Below are positions 33,391-41,989 of a stretch of DNA of 51,850 nucleotides, piece after piece (the first letter of the stretch is position 1; every line of letters starts with the position of its first letter). The DNA lies in NCBI GenBank assembly GCA_028818705.1, contig JAPPNJ010000163.1, positions 1 through 51,850 of the forward strand, read 5' to 3'. Source of the DNA: Candidatus Poribacteria bacterium. Lineage in GTDB: Bacteria; Poribacteria; WGA-4E; WGA-3G. Both the position numbers and the translations under genes were made by a program. Below the pieces are notes generated by a model that did not search any database, had not been told where the DNA came from, and saw nothing but the letters and a program-made list of their open reading frames with translations.

Positions 33391-35835
33391 ATGTTTCCCC
33401 CTCTATTATTTAACAACTGCTTACGGTATATTGGTAAAACCATCATCTCAGTGGCACTGATTTACGGGATTGGTACGCTTTCTGCCACTGCGTCACCAAA
33501 GACACGTACGCACCTACCTTCCAGTTCTATTGCCGTCAGTGACGACGCCTTAGCCACCTTTTTCAACCCATCCGGACTCAGCACAGGGCGCGGTTTAAAT
33601 CTATACTATCTCCGAACATATCAGAGCGATTGGGCAGGCGATGACGCTTTCTTCCTCGCTGTGCCCAATGGTGGATTTGGTGTTGAATTCGCCACTGCTA
33701 ATGCCAATACGACCTTCACACGCTATACACTCTCCGGTGGACATCATTTAGGACATGCGCTCTATCTGGGTACAAGCTACAGTTGGATAAATTCAGACGA
33801 TAAAACCTACGATGCATTCCATTCCCTATCCTTCGGCTTAATGTACCGACGCCGCTATCTCTCAATCGGTGCAATGGCGCGCGATCTCAATCAACCTGAA
33901 TTACTCGGTGAGAAACTCGGACGCACTTATGACTTGGGGTTGGCAATTCGTCCAGGAACATGGCGAACGACCCTCTCAATTGACATGCAGAAAACACAAG
34001 GTGTAGAAGGCGTAGATCTGCACTATGCCTTGGAAGTCCGCCCAATCCGCGAACTTATGCTCCGTGGAACACTCAATAGTGATTTGAGTTTTGATGTCCG
34101 TTTTGGTATCAATATCGGCAATTGGGGAATCGGGACAGGTAACACCTTCAACGAAAACCGGGAAGCACAGACCGGTGTCGGTTATTTTTATTTTTCTAAT
34201 ATCCCCACAACTAAGCAGCTCCCGCGCCGCCGCATCTTTCTTGACTTACAGATGCACTCCCTCAAAGAGATACTGCCCATCGCGAAATTCGATGAAGATA
34301 TTGCTGGTATTCTCGTCCGTATCAACGGAAGTGGCTACGGCATGGCAGCCCTTCAGGAAATGGCGGATGCCATTTTGGATTTCAGGGAATCTGGACGCGT
34401 TGTTCTTTGCTATCTTACCAATTGCTCCACAGGAGATTATATTGTCGCGGCCACCTGCGACGGTATCCTGATACATCCGTCGGCGGAGGTCCGGTTGATT
34501 GGGTTACGTACGGAACGTTCCTTCTATAAGGGTGCCTTAGACATGCTCGGTATCAGAGCCGATCTCGAACACATTGGTAAATATAAGTCTGCGTCTGAGG
34601 CATTCACAAGGAAGGAGATGTCTGAAGTCCAACGCGAAATCCAGAATGCTATTTTGGACGATCTCTATGAACAACTCATAGATATTATTGCAGATGGACG
34701 GGGATGGACGCCTGAAGAGGTCAAAAAACACATTGACGCGGGCCCCTATACAGCACGGCAAGCTTTCGCCGCTGAACTCGTTGATAGGCTCGTCTACGAA
34801 GATGAGCTGACAGAGGTCGTAACCGAACTCACCGATGGCCGGACAGACTTGGTATCCGCCAGTGAATACGCAGAAAGCAGCATACATACGCAGGATTGGC
34901 GGGTTCCACAGCCGAAAATTGCAATTATTGAGGCGAAAGGGCTGATGGTAACGGGGGACAGCTTTATCGATCCGTTTACAGGTACACAGGTAATGGGGGC
35001 TGATACGATCGTGAGCGCAATTCAAGAAGCGAAAGACGATGACTCCATAAAAGCAGTTGTCTTGCGAATTGACAGTGGCGGCGGTCTTGTTGTAGCCGCT
35101 GACATTATATGGCGTGCATTGGTCCAGCTGACAGAGGTTAAACCGTTGGTGGTGTCAATGGGTAATGTAGCAGCATCAGGGGGCTACTACATTGCAGCAC
35201 CTGCAAGCGTAATTGTCGCTGAACCGGGAACAATTACTGGCTCCATCGGTGTTATTAGTGGTAAGTACAGCCTGAAAGGCCTCTACGAAAAACTCGGTAT
35301 CCAAAAGGAAATTCTTAAACGAGGCGAGCATGCTGATTTCTATACAGATTACGGCGATTATCCACCTTCAGAACAGGAAATCATTCAGAAACAGATTAAG
35401 GAAATCTATGACGACTTTATTACAAAGGTAGCACTTGGACGAAGCGAGTTAACAACGGTAGAAGTAGATAAGCTCGGACGTGGACGGATCTGGTCGGGTA
35501 GACAGGCAAAAGAAAATGGATTAGTAGATGAACTCGGTGGTTTAAGCCTCGCACTCGCCATTGCGCAAGAATACGCCGGACTGCAAGGAAAAATGGTTGA
35601 GATAACCCGCTTCCCTAAACAGGCATGGGTATCCCAACTCTTCGGCAATCTTCAGGTTTCGGCTGCGCCGCTCTATCAGATTGGATCCAAGGGCACCGAT
35701 GGAGAAAACAAGCTTGCAAGATTGCCACTTACTACGCGGTATGGAGGTTTCAGGGACACTATAAAACTTATAAACGTTATTATGCAACAGAGGCTTTTCC
35801 TTCTTATGCCTTATCAGATAGCCATGGGTAAATAG
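33391..35835 (+). CDS. sppA: Signal peptide peptidase SppA (67-kDa type) with N-terminal outer-membrane-like domain
   Basis: An 814-aa protein. The first 30 residues are a signal peptide (ISVALIYGIGTLSATASP). Residues 40-270 are beta-rich with short Gly/Tyr strands, such as GRGLNLYYLRTYQ and GGHHLGHALYLGTSYSW, like a PorV or UPF0164 barrel. The rest is the tandem SppA fold: HIGKYKSASEAF near residue 398 gives the catalytic Lys, and GNVAASGGYYIA near residue 595 gives the catalytic Ser, as in E. coli SppA (Lys209/Ser409). It cleaves leftover signal peptides in the membrane. The fusion to a barrel-like domain is unusual and suggests the protease sits at or near the outer membrane. No clear ribosome binding site. 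Confidence 0.85.
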   Translation: MFPPLLFNNCLRYIGKTIISVALIYGIGTLSATASPKTRTHLPSSSIAVSDDALATFFNPSGLSTGRGLNLYYLRTYQSDWAGDDAFFLAVPNGGFGVEFATANANTTFTRYTLSGGHHLGHALYLGTSYSWINSDDKTYDAFHSLSFGLMYRRRYLSIGAMARDLNQPELLGEKLGRTYDLGLAIRPGTWRTTLSIDMQKTQGVEGVDLHYALEVRPIRELMLRGTLNSDLSFDVRFGINIGNWGIGTGNTFNENREAQTGVGYFYFSNIPTTKQLPRRRIFLDLQMHSLKEILPIAKFDEDIAGILVRINGSGYGMAALQEMADAILDFRESGRVVLCYLTNCSTGDYIVAATCDGILIHPSAEVRLIGLRTERSFYKGALDMLGIRADLEHIGKYKSASEAFTRKEMSEVQREIQNAILDDLYEQLIDIIADGRGWTPEEVKKHIDAGPYTARQAFAAELVDRLVYEDELTEVVTELTDGRTDLVSASEYAESSIHTQDWRVPQPKIAIIEAKGLMVTGDSFIDPFTGTQVMGADTIVSAIQEAKDDDSIKAVVLRIDSGGGLVVAADIIWRALVQLTEVKPLVVSMGNVAASGGYYIAAPASVIVAEPGTITGSIGVISGKYSLKGLYEKLGIQKEILKRGEHADFYTDYGDYPPSEQEIIQKQIKEIYDDFITKVALGRSELTTVEVDKLGRGRIWSGRQAKENGLVDELGGLSLALAIAQEYAGLQGKMVEITRFPKQAWVSQLFGNLQVSAAPLYQIGSKGTDGENKLARLPLTTRYGGFRDTIKLINVIMQQRLFLLMPYQIAMGK

Positions 35836-35838
35836 AAT

Positions 35839-35972
35839 CAAATTTTGCCCCCCGGTGAATGCCATAAGGCATTCATACCGTTGATTTGGAATACCATAAG
35901 GCATCCATACCGTTGATTTGATTCTGATTTTGATTCTGATTCACGCGGCAAAATTTGTCTTTGCTTTACATT
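35839..35972 (-). repeat. Terminal-inverted-repeat element, copy B
   Basis: The 11-bp ends CAAATTTTGCC and GGCAAAATTTG flank about 97 bp, followed on the element's tail by TCTTTGCTTTACAT. The interior holds two tandem 32-bp units (35857-35888 and 35889-35920), each with a palindrome around GCCATAAGGC. The element resembles copies A and C and lies directly after the SppA stop, 80 bp before the pcm ATG. Confidence 0.65.
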
Positions 35973-36051
35973 ATCGTCTCAGAAGCCGCCGACCAATATT
36001 TTTGAATGATTGAAACACCACACTGTATGATGTTCTGGAGCCAAAATTAAA

Positions 36052-36714
36052 ATGCTATTTGCCAAAAACTATGCAACCTTACGCAAGAAAATGGTTCGAG
36101 ATCAAATCGAAGCACGTGGTATCCGTAGCCCACAGATACTTACTGTCATGCAAAAGATAGAGCGCCACCTGTTTGTAAGACCGGAATATCTCAATAGGGC
36201 GTATCAGGACGGTCCACTGCCAATTAATTGCCAGCAAACAGTTTCACAACCCTATATTGTTGCTTTAATGACGGACCTACTGAACCTTACCCCGGCTTCA
36301 AAAGTGCTCGAGATCGGAACTGGATGTGGTTATCAAACAGCTGTATTAGCGGAGTTGGCATCAACCGTTTACTCAATTGAAATTTTACCGGCGCTTGCTA
36401 AAAGTGCGAAAACCCGATTGCAGCGCCTCAACTACCAGAATATCCATTTCAAAGAAGGCAACGGGCATTATGGTTGGCAAGAACACGCGCCTTACGACGC
36501 GGTGCTTGTAGCAGCTGCACCTAAGGTCGTCCCGGAGCAACTCGTTCAGCAACTCAGCGAAGGCGGAAGGATGGTCATTCCAGTCGGTGATAGCGAACAA
36601 AGTCTTCTTTTAATTCAGAAAAAAATCCCAACTGAGGATGGCATTAAACCCGCTGTAGAAACCACAGAAGTTACGGGAGTCAGTTTCGTGCCGATGGTAG
36701 GTTCGGTGAATTGA
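36052..36714 (+). CDS. pcm: Protein-L-isoaspartate O-methyltransferase
   Basis: A 220-aa class I SAM-dependent methyltransferase. The N-terminal MVRDQIEARGIRSPQIL, the family-typical QTVSQPYIVALMTDLL near residue 67, and SAM motif I LEIGTGCGYQTAV near residue 85 are decisive. The later APYDAVLVAAAPKVVPEQL and GGRMVIPVGD complete the pattern. It repairs isoaspartyl residues in damaged proteins in the cytoplasm. The gene lies after the dispersed repeat element and before the PorV-like gene, with no clear shared operon. The stop is TGA, which helps show UGA is a normal stop here. Confidence 0.9.
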   Translation: MLFAKNYATLRKKMVRDQIEARGIRSPQILTVMQKIERHLFVRPEYLNRAYQDGPLPINCQQTVSQPYIVALMTDLLNLTPASKVLEIGTGCGYQTAVLAELASTVYSIEILPALAKSAKTRLQRLNYQNIHFKEGNGHYGWQEHAPYDAVLVAAAPKVVPEQLVQQLSEGGRMVIPVGDSEQSLLLIQKKIPTEDGIKPAVETTEVTGVSFVPMVGSVN

Positions 36715-36824
36715 GTTTTTAATGAAGATTCACAAATATACAGGCAACTTACTCACAAAATACACTTACCGAGCCAGAGACGCATCAATCCGAAAAAATA
36801 GATATTGCAAAAGGAAACAATAGA

Positions 36825-37772
36825 TTGAAACATATACTCCATATAATTCTATGCATTGCCCTGTTCCTCCCTATCACCGCTTCTGCAACGTTCAATGACA
36901 TTGGTGTTGGGGCAAGACCGCTGGGTTTAGGTGGCGCCTTCGTTGCGCTCGCTGATGATAGCAACGCGGCAAGTTACAACGCTGCAGGATTAGGTTATAT
37001 TGATGCCACCCAGGTTGGTATAACACACGCCCAACGCTTCAACGGACTCATCACCTATAATAATATTAGCGGTATCATCCCGTTCGGGAGAGCAGGTTCG
37101 CTCGGTGCGAGCCTCGGTATCTTGGGAGAAGATTCCGAAATCTATGAAGAACGGGTAGTGCGTATCTCCTACGGGAACGCGCTTTTCAAACAATTGGCGA
37201 TTGGGGCAAATTTGAAACTCTTCGGTACCTCTTTCGACGAATCAAACGAATTCGTTGCGGAGAACCCGTATTTCGTCCAAACCTCCAGCTCAGCCACTTC
37301 ATTTGATCTTGGTGTGATTGCCAGACCGTTCCAGAGCCTGAGCATTGGTGCATCTGTGGAGAATTTGCTCCCCGCCAATATGAGCATCTCCGAAACGCAC
37401 ACAGACTCGGTGCCGTTGAACATCCGCGCCGGTTTGGTATATAAACTTGAATCTATAGCAGAGATGAGTGCCCAAGGTGAAGCAGTCAGCAATTTGTTGA
37501 AATCAAGTTTAGGAACAGTAGAGATTGCCTCTCGTAACGGTGAAATTTATATCCGCACAGGCATAGAAATCTGGTTGAACAGAGCCATCGCTATTCGCGG
37601 CGGATACAGTGCGAAAAATGGAGGAAACTCTGCAACAACGTTGAATTTCGGGGGAAGTGCCAAACTCCCAATTAGCAGCACTAACTTCCAACTCGACTAT
37701 GGACTTCAAATACTGACTGGGGACTTCCAAGACAATATAACACAGCGGTTCTCCGCCAATCTGCTGCTTTAG
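36825..37772 (+). CDS. PorV/PorQ-like outer membrane protein
   Basis: The start is TTG at 36825 with AAAGGAAAC upstream; no ATG is available in the signal peptide. The 315-aa product begins with a signal peptide (LHIILCIALFLPITASA). GVGARPLGLGGAFVALADD then SYNAAGLGY is the hallmark N-terminus of PorV, PorQ and UPF0164 proteins, followed by repeated amphipathic strands and a strand-ending C-terminus (FSANLLL). PorV is part of the type IX secretion outer-membrane shuttle in Bacteroidetes; similar barrels occur in other phyla without T9SS. The next gene follows by 16 bp and encodes a secreted FN3/FlgD-type protein. Confidence 0.8.
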   Translation: MKHILHIILCIALFLPITASATFNDIGVGARPLGLGGAFVALADDSNAASYNAAGLGYIDATQVGITHAQRFNGLITYNNISGIIPFGRAGSLGASLGILGEDSEIYEERVVRISYGNALFKQLAIGANLKLFGTSFDESNEFVAENPYFVQTSSSATSFDLGVIARPFQSLSIGASVENLLPANMSISETHTDSVPLNIRAGLVYKLESIAEMSAQGEAVSNLLKSSLGTVEIASRNGEIYIRTGIEIWLNRAIAIRGGYSAKNGGNSATTLNFGGSAKLPISSTNFQLDYGLQILTGDFQDNITQRFSANLLL

Positions 37773-37788
37773 AAAAAAGGATTATCCA

Positions 37789-39174
37789 ATGAGAAAGACT
37801 TTCATCGCTTTGATAATTATCGGTAGTCTGCTTGCCGCCAGCAACAGTAATGGTGCGGTTACCTCGGTTGGAGAAATTAATGTCGCAGGCGAAACTAAAG
37901 GGGTTGTTCCCGCCAGTTCAACGGTCCCGTTGGTCGTGACACTTGTTGTGGATCGGTCATTGGCAGAACCGGGTGAAGAAATTAAGACGATTGAAATCGT
38001 AATGCCGTCCGGATTCGTGACCCAATCCTCCTTTTTCAAAGGCATTTCGCGGGACGGAAACCCAGTTGTAGCGAGGGCAGTAGTTTCCGGTGGAACCACT
38101 TTGCGTGTTGAGTTAGCGGACGCTATCGTCGATTTCCAAAATTCGATATATGAAATCATATTCGATACCCGAACACCAAACACCGTTATACTGGACGCTG
38201 TGTTTAGAGTGCGTCTCCGTAATCTCCGTGATGGTCCCATCGGTGAATTTATCCGACCTGGACAGGCAGATGGAAAACTCAACAACGATGACTTTACTTT
38301 AGAAGTAATTCCCAATGTACCACCCGATCCAGTCATAGGTTTCATCGCTGAAGCCGATAGCACTGGTGAGAATGATGTGACGCTGCGTTGGGAAAAATCA
38401 GAAGACTTGGATGTCAATGGCTACTTCATTTACAGGGATAAAGAAGAACCCATCGATATTAAAAATCGTTCGTCAACAACATTTCGCGATGTAAACGTGA
38501 TTCCAGGCAGTCATACATATCAGATAACTGCTTATAAGACGCGTTTTTTGCAATCGGAACGCTCTCCAATGGAAATAGTAGAGGTATCGCCCGACACTGC
38601 TGCGCCAAAATCTCCGATGATGCTCAGCATTGTTACCTCAAGCGATGGAGTTGAAATTCTCTGGAAGCCGAGCGACAGTCGTGACGTAACAACCTACCGA
38701 ATTCTTTTTGGGTCATCGGAAACCGATGGACTTACGCCACTTCCTAATGGAGAGATAAGTGAGTTAAAACCGGAATATAAATTCATTGATAATCGTCCTT
38801 TGTCCATAGGCAGCTTCACTTACGCGGTTATTGCTATTGACGAGGCAAACAATGAATCCGAACCGATAGAGAAAAAACTTCGCATATTTGATAAACCCTA
38901 TCCAAATCCGTTTACGCCGCTTTCTCCAAACGAAGATTTCAATCAGATTGTGTTTCCCGCTCGCGCGCTTGAAGACGCTTCAGGCGAATTCACCGTGTTT
39001 ATCTACGACCTCGATGGCATGCTCGTCAAAACTTTAGCTGCATTGCCAGGTGAAACAGAGTTGACTTGGGACGGGCGCGATGACACCGGTGAGGTTGTAG
39101 AAAGTGGTGTTTATGTCTATCAGCTTCAGGTAGGAGAGAGTTTCAATACTGGCACTTTAATTGTTGCCAAATAG
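37789..39174 (+). CDS. Secreted protein with FN3-like domains and FlgD/T9SS-type C-terminal domain
   Basis: A 461-aa protein with signal peptide (FIALIIIGSLLAASNSNGA). Residues 30-170 are a beta-rich domain. Two fibronectin-III-like repeats follow (EADSTGENDVTLRWEKS with HTYQITAYKT; SSDGVEILWKPSD with FTYAVIAID). The C-terminal 95 residues begin PYPNPFTP and end ETELTWDGRDDTGEVVESG then YVYQLQVGESFNTGTLIVAK, which is the FlgD Ig-like/type A sorting-domain pattern. Such tails direct cargo through T9SS or attach it to the surface. With the PorV-like gene only 16 bp upstream, the two may form a cargo and shuttle pair. Purpose unknown. Confidence 0.75.
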   Translation: MRKTFIALIIIGSLLAASNSNGAVTSVGEINVAGETKGVVPASSTVPLVVTLVVDRSLAEPGEEIKTIEIVMPSGFVTQSSFFKGISRDGNPVVARAVVSGGTTLRVELADAIVDFQNSIYEIIFDTRTPNTVILDAVFRVRLRNLRDGPIGEFIRPGQADGKLNNDDFTLEVIPNVPPDPVIGFIAEADSTGENDVTLRWEKSEDLDVNGYFIYRDKEEPIDIKNRSSTTFRDVNVIPGSHTYQITAYKTRFLQSERSPMEIVEVSPDTAAPKSPMMLSIVTSSDGVEILWKPSDSRDVTTYRILFGSSETDGLTPLPNGEISELKPEYKFIDNRPLSIGSFTYAVIAIDEANNESEPIEKKLRIFDKPYPNPFTPLSPNEDFNQIVFPARALEDASGEFTVFIYDLDGMLVKTLAALPGETELTWDGRDDTGEVVESGVYVYQLQVGESFNTGTLIVAK

Positions 39175-39276
39175 TTTGTTATGTTAGGTGAAGTGTTACG
39201 GGTACTGCTCATATTACAAAAACCACTTCAGCACTATAGAAAAGCAAACATAACAGACTTCATAGGAAAAAATGTG

Positions 39277-39306
39277 TTGACATAATTTTTAATTGAAAGT
39301 TATACT
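39277..39306 (+). promoter_or_regulatory. Promoter of the structured leader and Ycf48-like gene
   Basis: TTGACA (39277-39282) and TATACT (39301-39306) with an 18-bp spacer. Transcription should begin near 39313, leaving a leader of about 180 nt before the ATG at 39496. Confidence 0.65.
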
Positions 39307-39312
39307 ATAAAA

Positions 39313-39495
39313 ATGACTTTGCCGACGTAATATACCTTTACGATAGGTATCCAGATGCTAATCTCCGAAGAGATTAAAGTCATATTTGACTCACTTTTTC
39401 ATATCCAAGGTGCCCGTCGGCAGAGCAACGTTTTCGGTGTGCCCCACGAACCGAAAATTTGCTATAGAAATTAGAATAAAGGAGAAACGATAAAG
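39313..39495 (+). ncRNA. Candidate structured 5' leader (riboswitch-like or regulatory RNA)
   Basis: Five helices can form together. An 11-bp closing stem pairs 39317-39327 with 39415-39425 (CTTTGCCGACG / CGTCGGCAGAG). Inside are three hairpins: 39332-39350 (ATACCT / AGGTAT), 39360-39375 (AATCTC-CGAA-GAGATT) and 39378-39391 (AGTCA-TATT-TGACT). After the closing stem comes a hairpin at 39431-39457 (TTTTCGGT / ACCGAAAA). This is the multi-branched shape of a folded RNA. It matches no riboswitch class I know. AAAGGAG is at 39478-39484. The rest of the 39175-39495 gap holds only the promoter. Confidence 0.5.
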
Positions 39496-40659
39496 ATGAA
39501 TAGATTGAGGTCATACGGACAATGTAAAGCAAAGACAAATTTTGCCCATCAATCAACGTCAGAATGCGCGTGTGGCATTCCGAATCAACGGTATGAAGCC
39601 CGTGTGGGCTTCACCGGGGGTAAAATTTGGTTTGGGCAGAAAAGTTTAAAACGCACATTGCACTTAGCGATTCTCATAACCGTGGCAACTGCTTATTCCG
39701 TTTTTGTCTCTTTACCGACCGCGGAAGGGTGGACAATCCTACAAGAACGCGATCCAGACTTTCGGGATTATATGTCCATCACTTTTACGAGCAAGAGTAC
39801 CGGCTGGGTAGTTGGTGCTGCATCGTTTGAGGATTTTGAAAATCCTGGTTTTATTGGTTATACGACAGACGGTGGCGCCTCATGGCAAAAATCAGAAATC
39901 AAAATTTCTGCTGATTTAGCCGAGGTTTACTTCTTAGATGAAAAACACGGCTGGGCGGTCGGGGCAGACGGCACAATTGTAACAACCAGTAACGGGCAAG
40001 ATTGGGAACCACAGACAAGCAAAGTCGGCAATGGACTTAAAGGTATCTACTTCGTTAATGAAGAGGTTGGGTATGCCGCAGGAGAAAGTGACACTATTCT
40101 CTCCACGAAGAACGGAGGACGTTCCTGGAAAGTGCTCCAAGGTGGGCAACTCGGTGCCGTAGGCGATGACGATGCTAATATGTACAACGCAGTCCAATTC
40201 CTTGATGAAGAAACCGGATGGCTTGCTGGCGTACGCGTTAGCCCCAGTACACAAGGACAAAGTGCCTTAATTCAGAAAACCACAGACGGTGGACAGAGCT
40301 GGGTTACCAAAGAAACTGGCAAAGAAGATATTCTCGAAGACATTTTCTTTCTCAACACCTCAATGGGTTGGGCAGTCGGTGAAAACGGCATAATTCTTCA
40401 TACTGACAACGGTGGGGAGAGTTGGACAGAACAAACCAGCGGCACACCAGAAACACTACGAAGTGTCGGTTTTGCAGATGAGAATAATGGCTGGGCTGCA
40501 GGTGGTGACTTTGGTGTCGGTGCCATTCTACGTACAACTGATGGCGGCAAAACTTGGGAGCTTGAAGATTCTAAGGAGAAATTGGTTAAAGTTTTTGTGC
40601 TTGACGAAAAAAACGTGTGGTTAGCAAGTTCCACAGGTGCCATCATGCGGGCAGAATAA
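39496..40659 (+). CDS. Secreted Ycf48-like/BNR-repeat protein with repeat-derived N-terminus
   Basis: A 387-aa protein. From residue 75 it contains seven Ycf48-like repeats, each with a GWxVG turn and a TTDGGxSW strand (GYTTDGGASW, GWAVGADGTI, LSTKNGGRSW, HTDNGGESW, LRTTDGGKTW), which fold as a beta-propeller. In photosynthetic bacteria Ycf48 helps assemble photosystem II, but related proteins occur widely. A secretion signal is at residues 55-73 (TLHLAILITVATAYSVFVS). Residues 9-45 (QCKAKTNFAHQ, CGIPNQRYE, VGFTGGKIW) are encoded by copy A of the dispersed repeat, so the signal peptide sits unusually far from the start. AAAGGAG precedes the ATG by 11 bases. The gene follows the structured leader. 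Confidence 0.8.
   Translation: MNRLRSYGQCKAKTNFAHQSTSECACGIPNQRYEARVGFTGGKIWFGQKSLKRTLHLAILITVATAYSVFVSLPTAEGWTILQERDPDFRDYMSITFTSKSTGWVVGAASFEDFENPGFIGYTTDGGASWQKSEIKISADLAEVYFLDEKHGWAVGADGTIVTTSNGQDWEPQTSKVGNGLKGIYFVNEEVGYAAGESDTILSTKNGGRSWKVLQGGQLGAVGDDDANMYNAVQFLDEETGWLAGVRVSPSTQGQSALIQKTTDGGQSWVTKETGKEDILEDIFFLNTSMGWAVGENGIILHTDNGGESWTEQTSGTPETLRSVGFADENNGWAAGGDFGVGAILRTTDGGKTWELEDSKEKLVKVFVLDEKNVWLASSTGAIMRAE
39521..39629 (+). repeat. Terminal-inverted-repeat element, copy A, inside the Ycf48-like gene
   Basis: CAAATTTTGCC (39536-39546) and GGTAAAATTTG (39619-39629) are inverted copies. AATGTAAAGCAAAGA before the first end and ATTCC-AATCAACGGTATGAA inside match copy B closely. The element is read as codons 9-45 of the gene. 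Confidence 0.65.
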
Positions 40660-40668
40660 AACGAGACA

Positions 40669-40708
40669 TTAGGGAGTAGAAGCACTTTCCAATTCCACTA
40701 CTCCCTAA
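40669..40708 (+). terminator. Hairpin after the Ycf48-like gene
   Basis: A perfect 11-bp inverted repeat, TTAGGGAGTAG and CTACTCCCTAA with an 18-base loop, ten bases after the stop. No T-run follows, so it may act as a transcript-end or stability hairpin rather than a classical intrinsic terminator. Confidence 0.45.
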
Positions 40709-40806
40709 GTCTACATCTCAGACGAATACTTAATTGTATGGCAAAGGGTTAGTACCCAGCCATGCAAGCTGAACGAATTATTTTTTGTGGAATCGGAGGT
40801 ATAATT

Positions 40807-41979
40807 TTGGAAACATCCACGTTCGCGACGCGAATGGATCGATTAGGAACAGAATCTGCTTTTGAAGTGCTTGCCAAAGCCAAACAATTAGAGGCACAAG
40901 GCAGAGACATCATCCACTTAGAGATAGGACAGCCGGATTTCCCGACACCGATTAACATCATTGAGGCAGCGTATAAAGCCATGAAGGACGGGCATACTGG
41001 TTACTGCCCATCGGCGGGAGTGCCGGAGTTTCGTGAGATTGTCGCGCAACACATAACGGAGACACGTGGTGTCAGCATACACCCAGACGAGGTGACGGTA
41101 ACACCGGGAGCTAAGCCGATTATCTTTTTCACCATTCTGGCTTTAATCGATGATGGCGATGAAGTGATTTACCCAGAACCGGGTTTTCCGGTCTATGAAT
41201 CAGTTATCGACTTCATCGGTGGCAAAGCCGTCCCGCTGCCCCTTCGCGAGGAGGTAGGTTTCCGATTCCGACTTGAAGACCTCGCGGATGCAATCTCCGA
41301 TCGAACAAAGCTGCTGATCCTTAACTCACCACAGAACCCCACAGGCGGAACCCTAACCCCAGAAGACCTCACAGCGATCGCTGAACTGGCACAGAAACAC
41401 AACTTTTATGTGCTGACAGATGAAGTGTACTCCCGCATCCTATACGAAGGCAAACACCACAGTGTCATCAACCTTCCCGGTATGAAAGAAAGAACAATTC
41501 TCATCGAAGGACATTCCAAGACCTACGCAATGACAGGATGGCGGTTGGGGTACGGTATCGCTCCGCAAGAAATCGCGGATAAGATTACACAGTTAACAAT
41601 CAATTCCAATTCTTGTACTGCAACTTTTACGCAAATTGCCGGAATAGAAGCATTGACAGGACCTCAAACGTCTGTTACAGAGATGGTAGAAGAGTTTCAG
41701 AAACGACGTGATGCGATTGTGGGCGGGCTGAACGCCATTGAGGGAGTGAGCTGTATCAAACCGCTTGGCGCGTTCTATGTATTCCCCAATGTTACACAAC
41801 TCCCTCTTTCGTGCGAAGCTCTCGCTGATTACCTGATGAATGAGGCAGATGTCGCGTTACTACCCGGCACCTCCTTCGGCAAATACGGCGATGGTTACCT
41901 CCGTCTTTCGTATGCCAATTCATTGGAAAATATCCAAGAGGCATTAGGCAGAATGGAAGCTGCGATTATGAAATTGTAG
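40807..41979 (+). CDS. Class I/II aminotransferase (PLP-dependent)
   Basis: TTG at 40807 is preferred over the ATG at 40762, because GGAGG (40795-40799) lies seven bases upstream and the product then starts ETSTFATRMDRL. The 390-aa enzyme has the AspC-type pattern: HLEIGQPDFPTP, GYCPSAGVPEFREIV, LNSPQNPTGGTL, LTDEVYSRI and the PLP-binding GHSKTYAMTGWRLGYG (Lys). It interconverts amino acids and 2-oxo acids in the cytoplasm; the substrate cannot be named with confidence. Homoserine kinase follows 110 bp downstream on the same strand, so a role in aspartate-family amino acid metabolism is plausible. Confidence 0.85.
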   Translation: METSTFATRMDRLGTESAFEVLAKAKQLEAQGRDIIHLEIGQPDFPTPINIIEAAYKAMKDGHTGYCPSAGVPEFREIVAQHITETRGVSIHPDEVTVTPGAKPIIFFTILALIDDGDEVIYPEPGFPVYESVIDFIGGKAVPLPLREEVGFRFRLEDLADAISDRTKLLILNSPQNPTGGTLTPEDLTAIAELAQKHNFYVLTDEVYSRILYEGKHHSVINLPGMKERTILIEGHSKTYAMTGWRLGYGIAPQEIADKITQLTINSNSCTATFTQIAGIEALTGPQTSVTEMVEEFQKRRDAIVGGLNAIEGVSCIKPLGAFYVFPNVTQLPLSCEALADYLMNEADVALLPGTSFGKYGDGYLRLSYANSLENIQEALGRMEAAIMKL

Positions 41980-41989
41980 CAGCGTTGAC

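Noticed and set aside
35542..35904. 120-aa minus ORF spanning the end of sppA
   Set aside because: Its start lies in the dispersed repeat (copy B) and the rest is antisense to sppA; similarity to the Ycf48-like N-terminus reflects the repeat, not a gene.
35857..35920. Possible CRISPR-like array from two 32-bp repeats
   Set aside because: The two units are directly adjacent without spacers and are part of the inverted-repeat element; no cas genes nearby.
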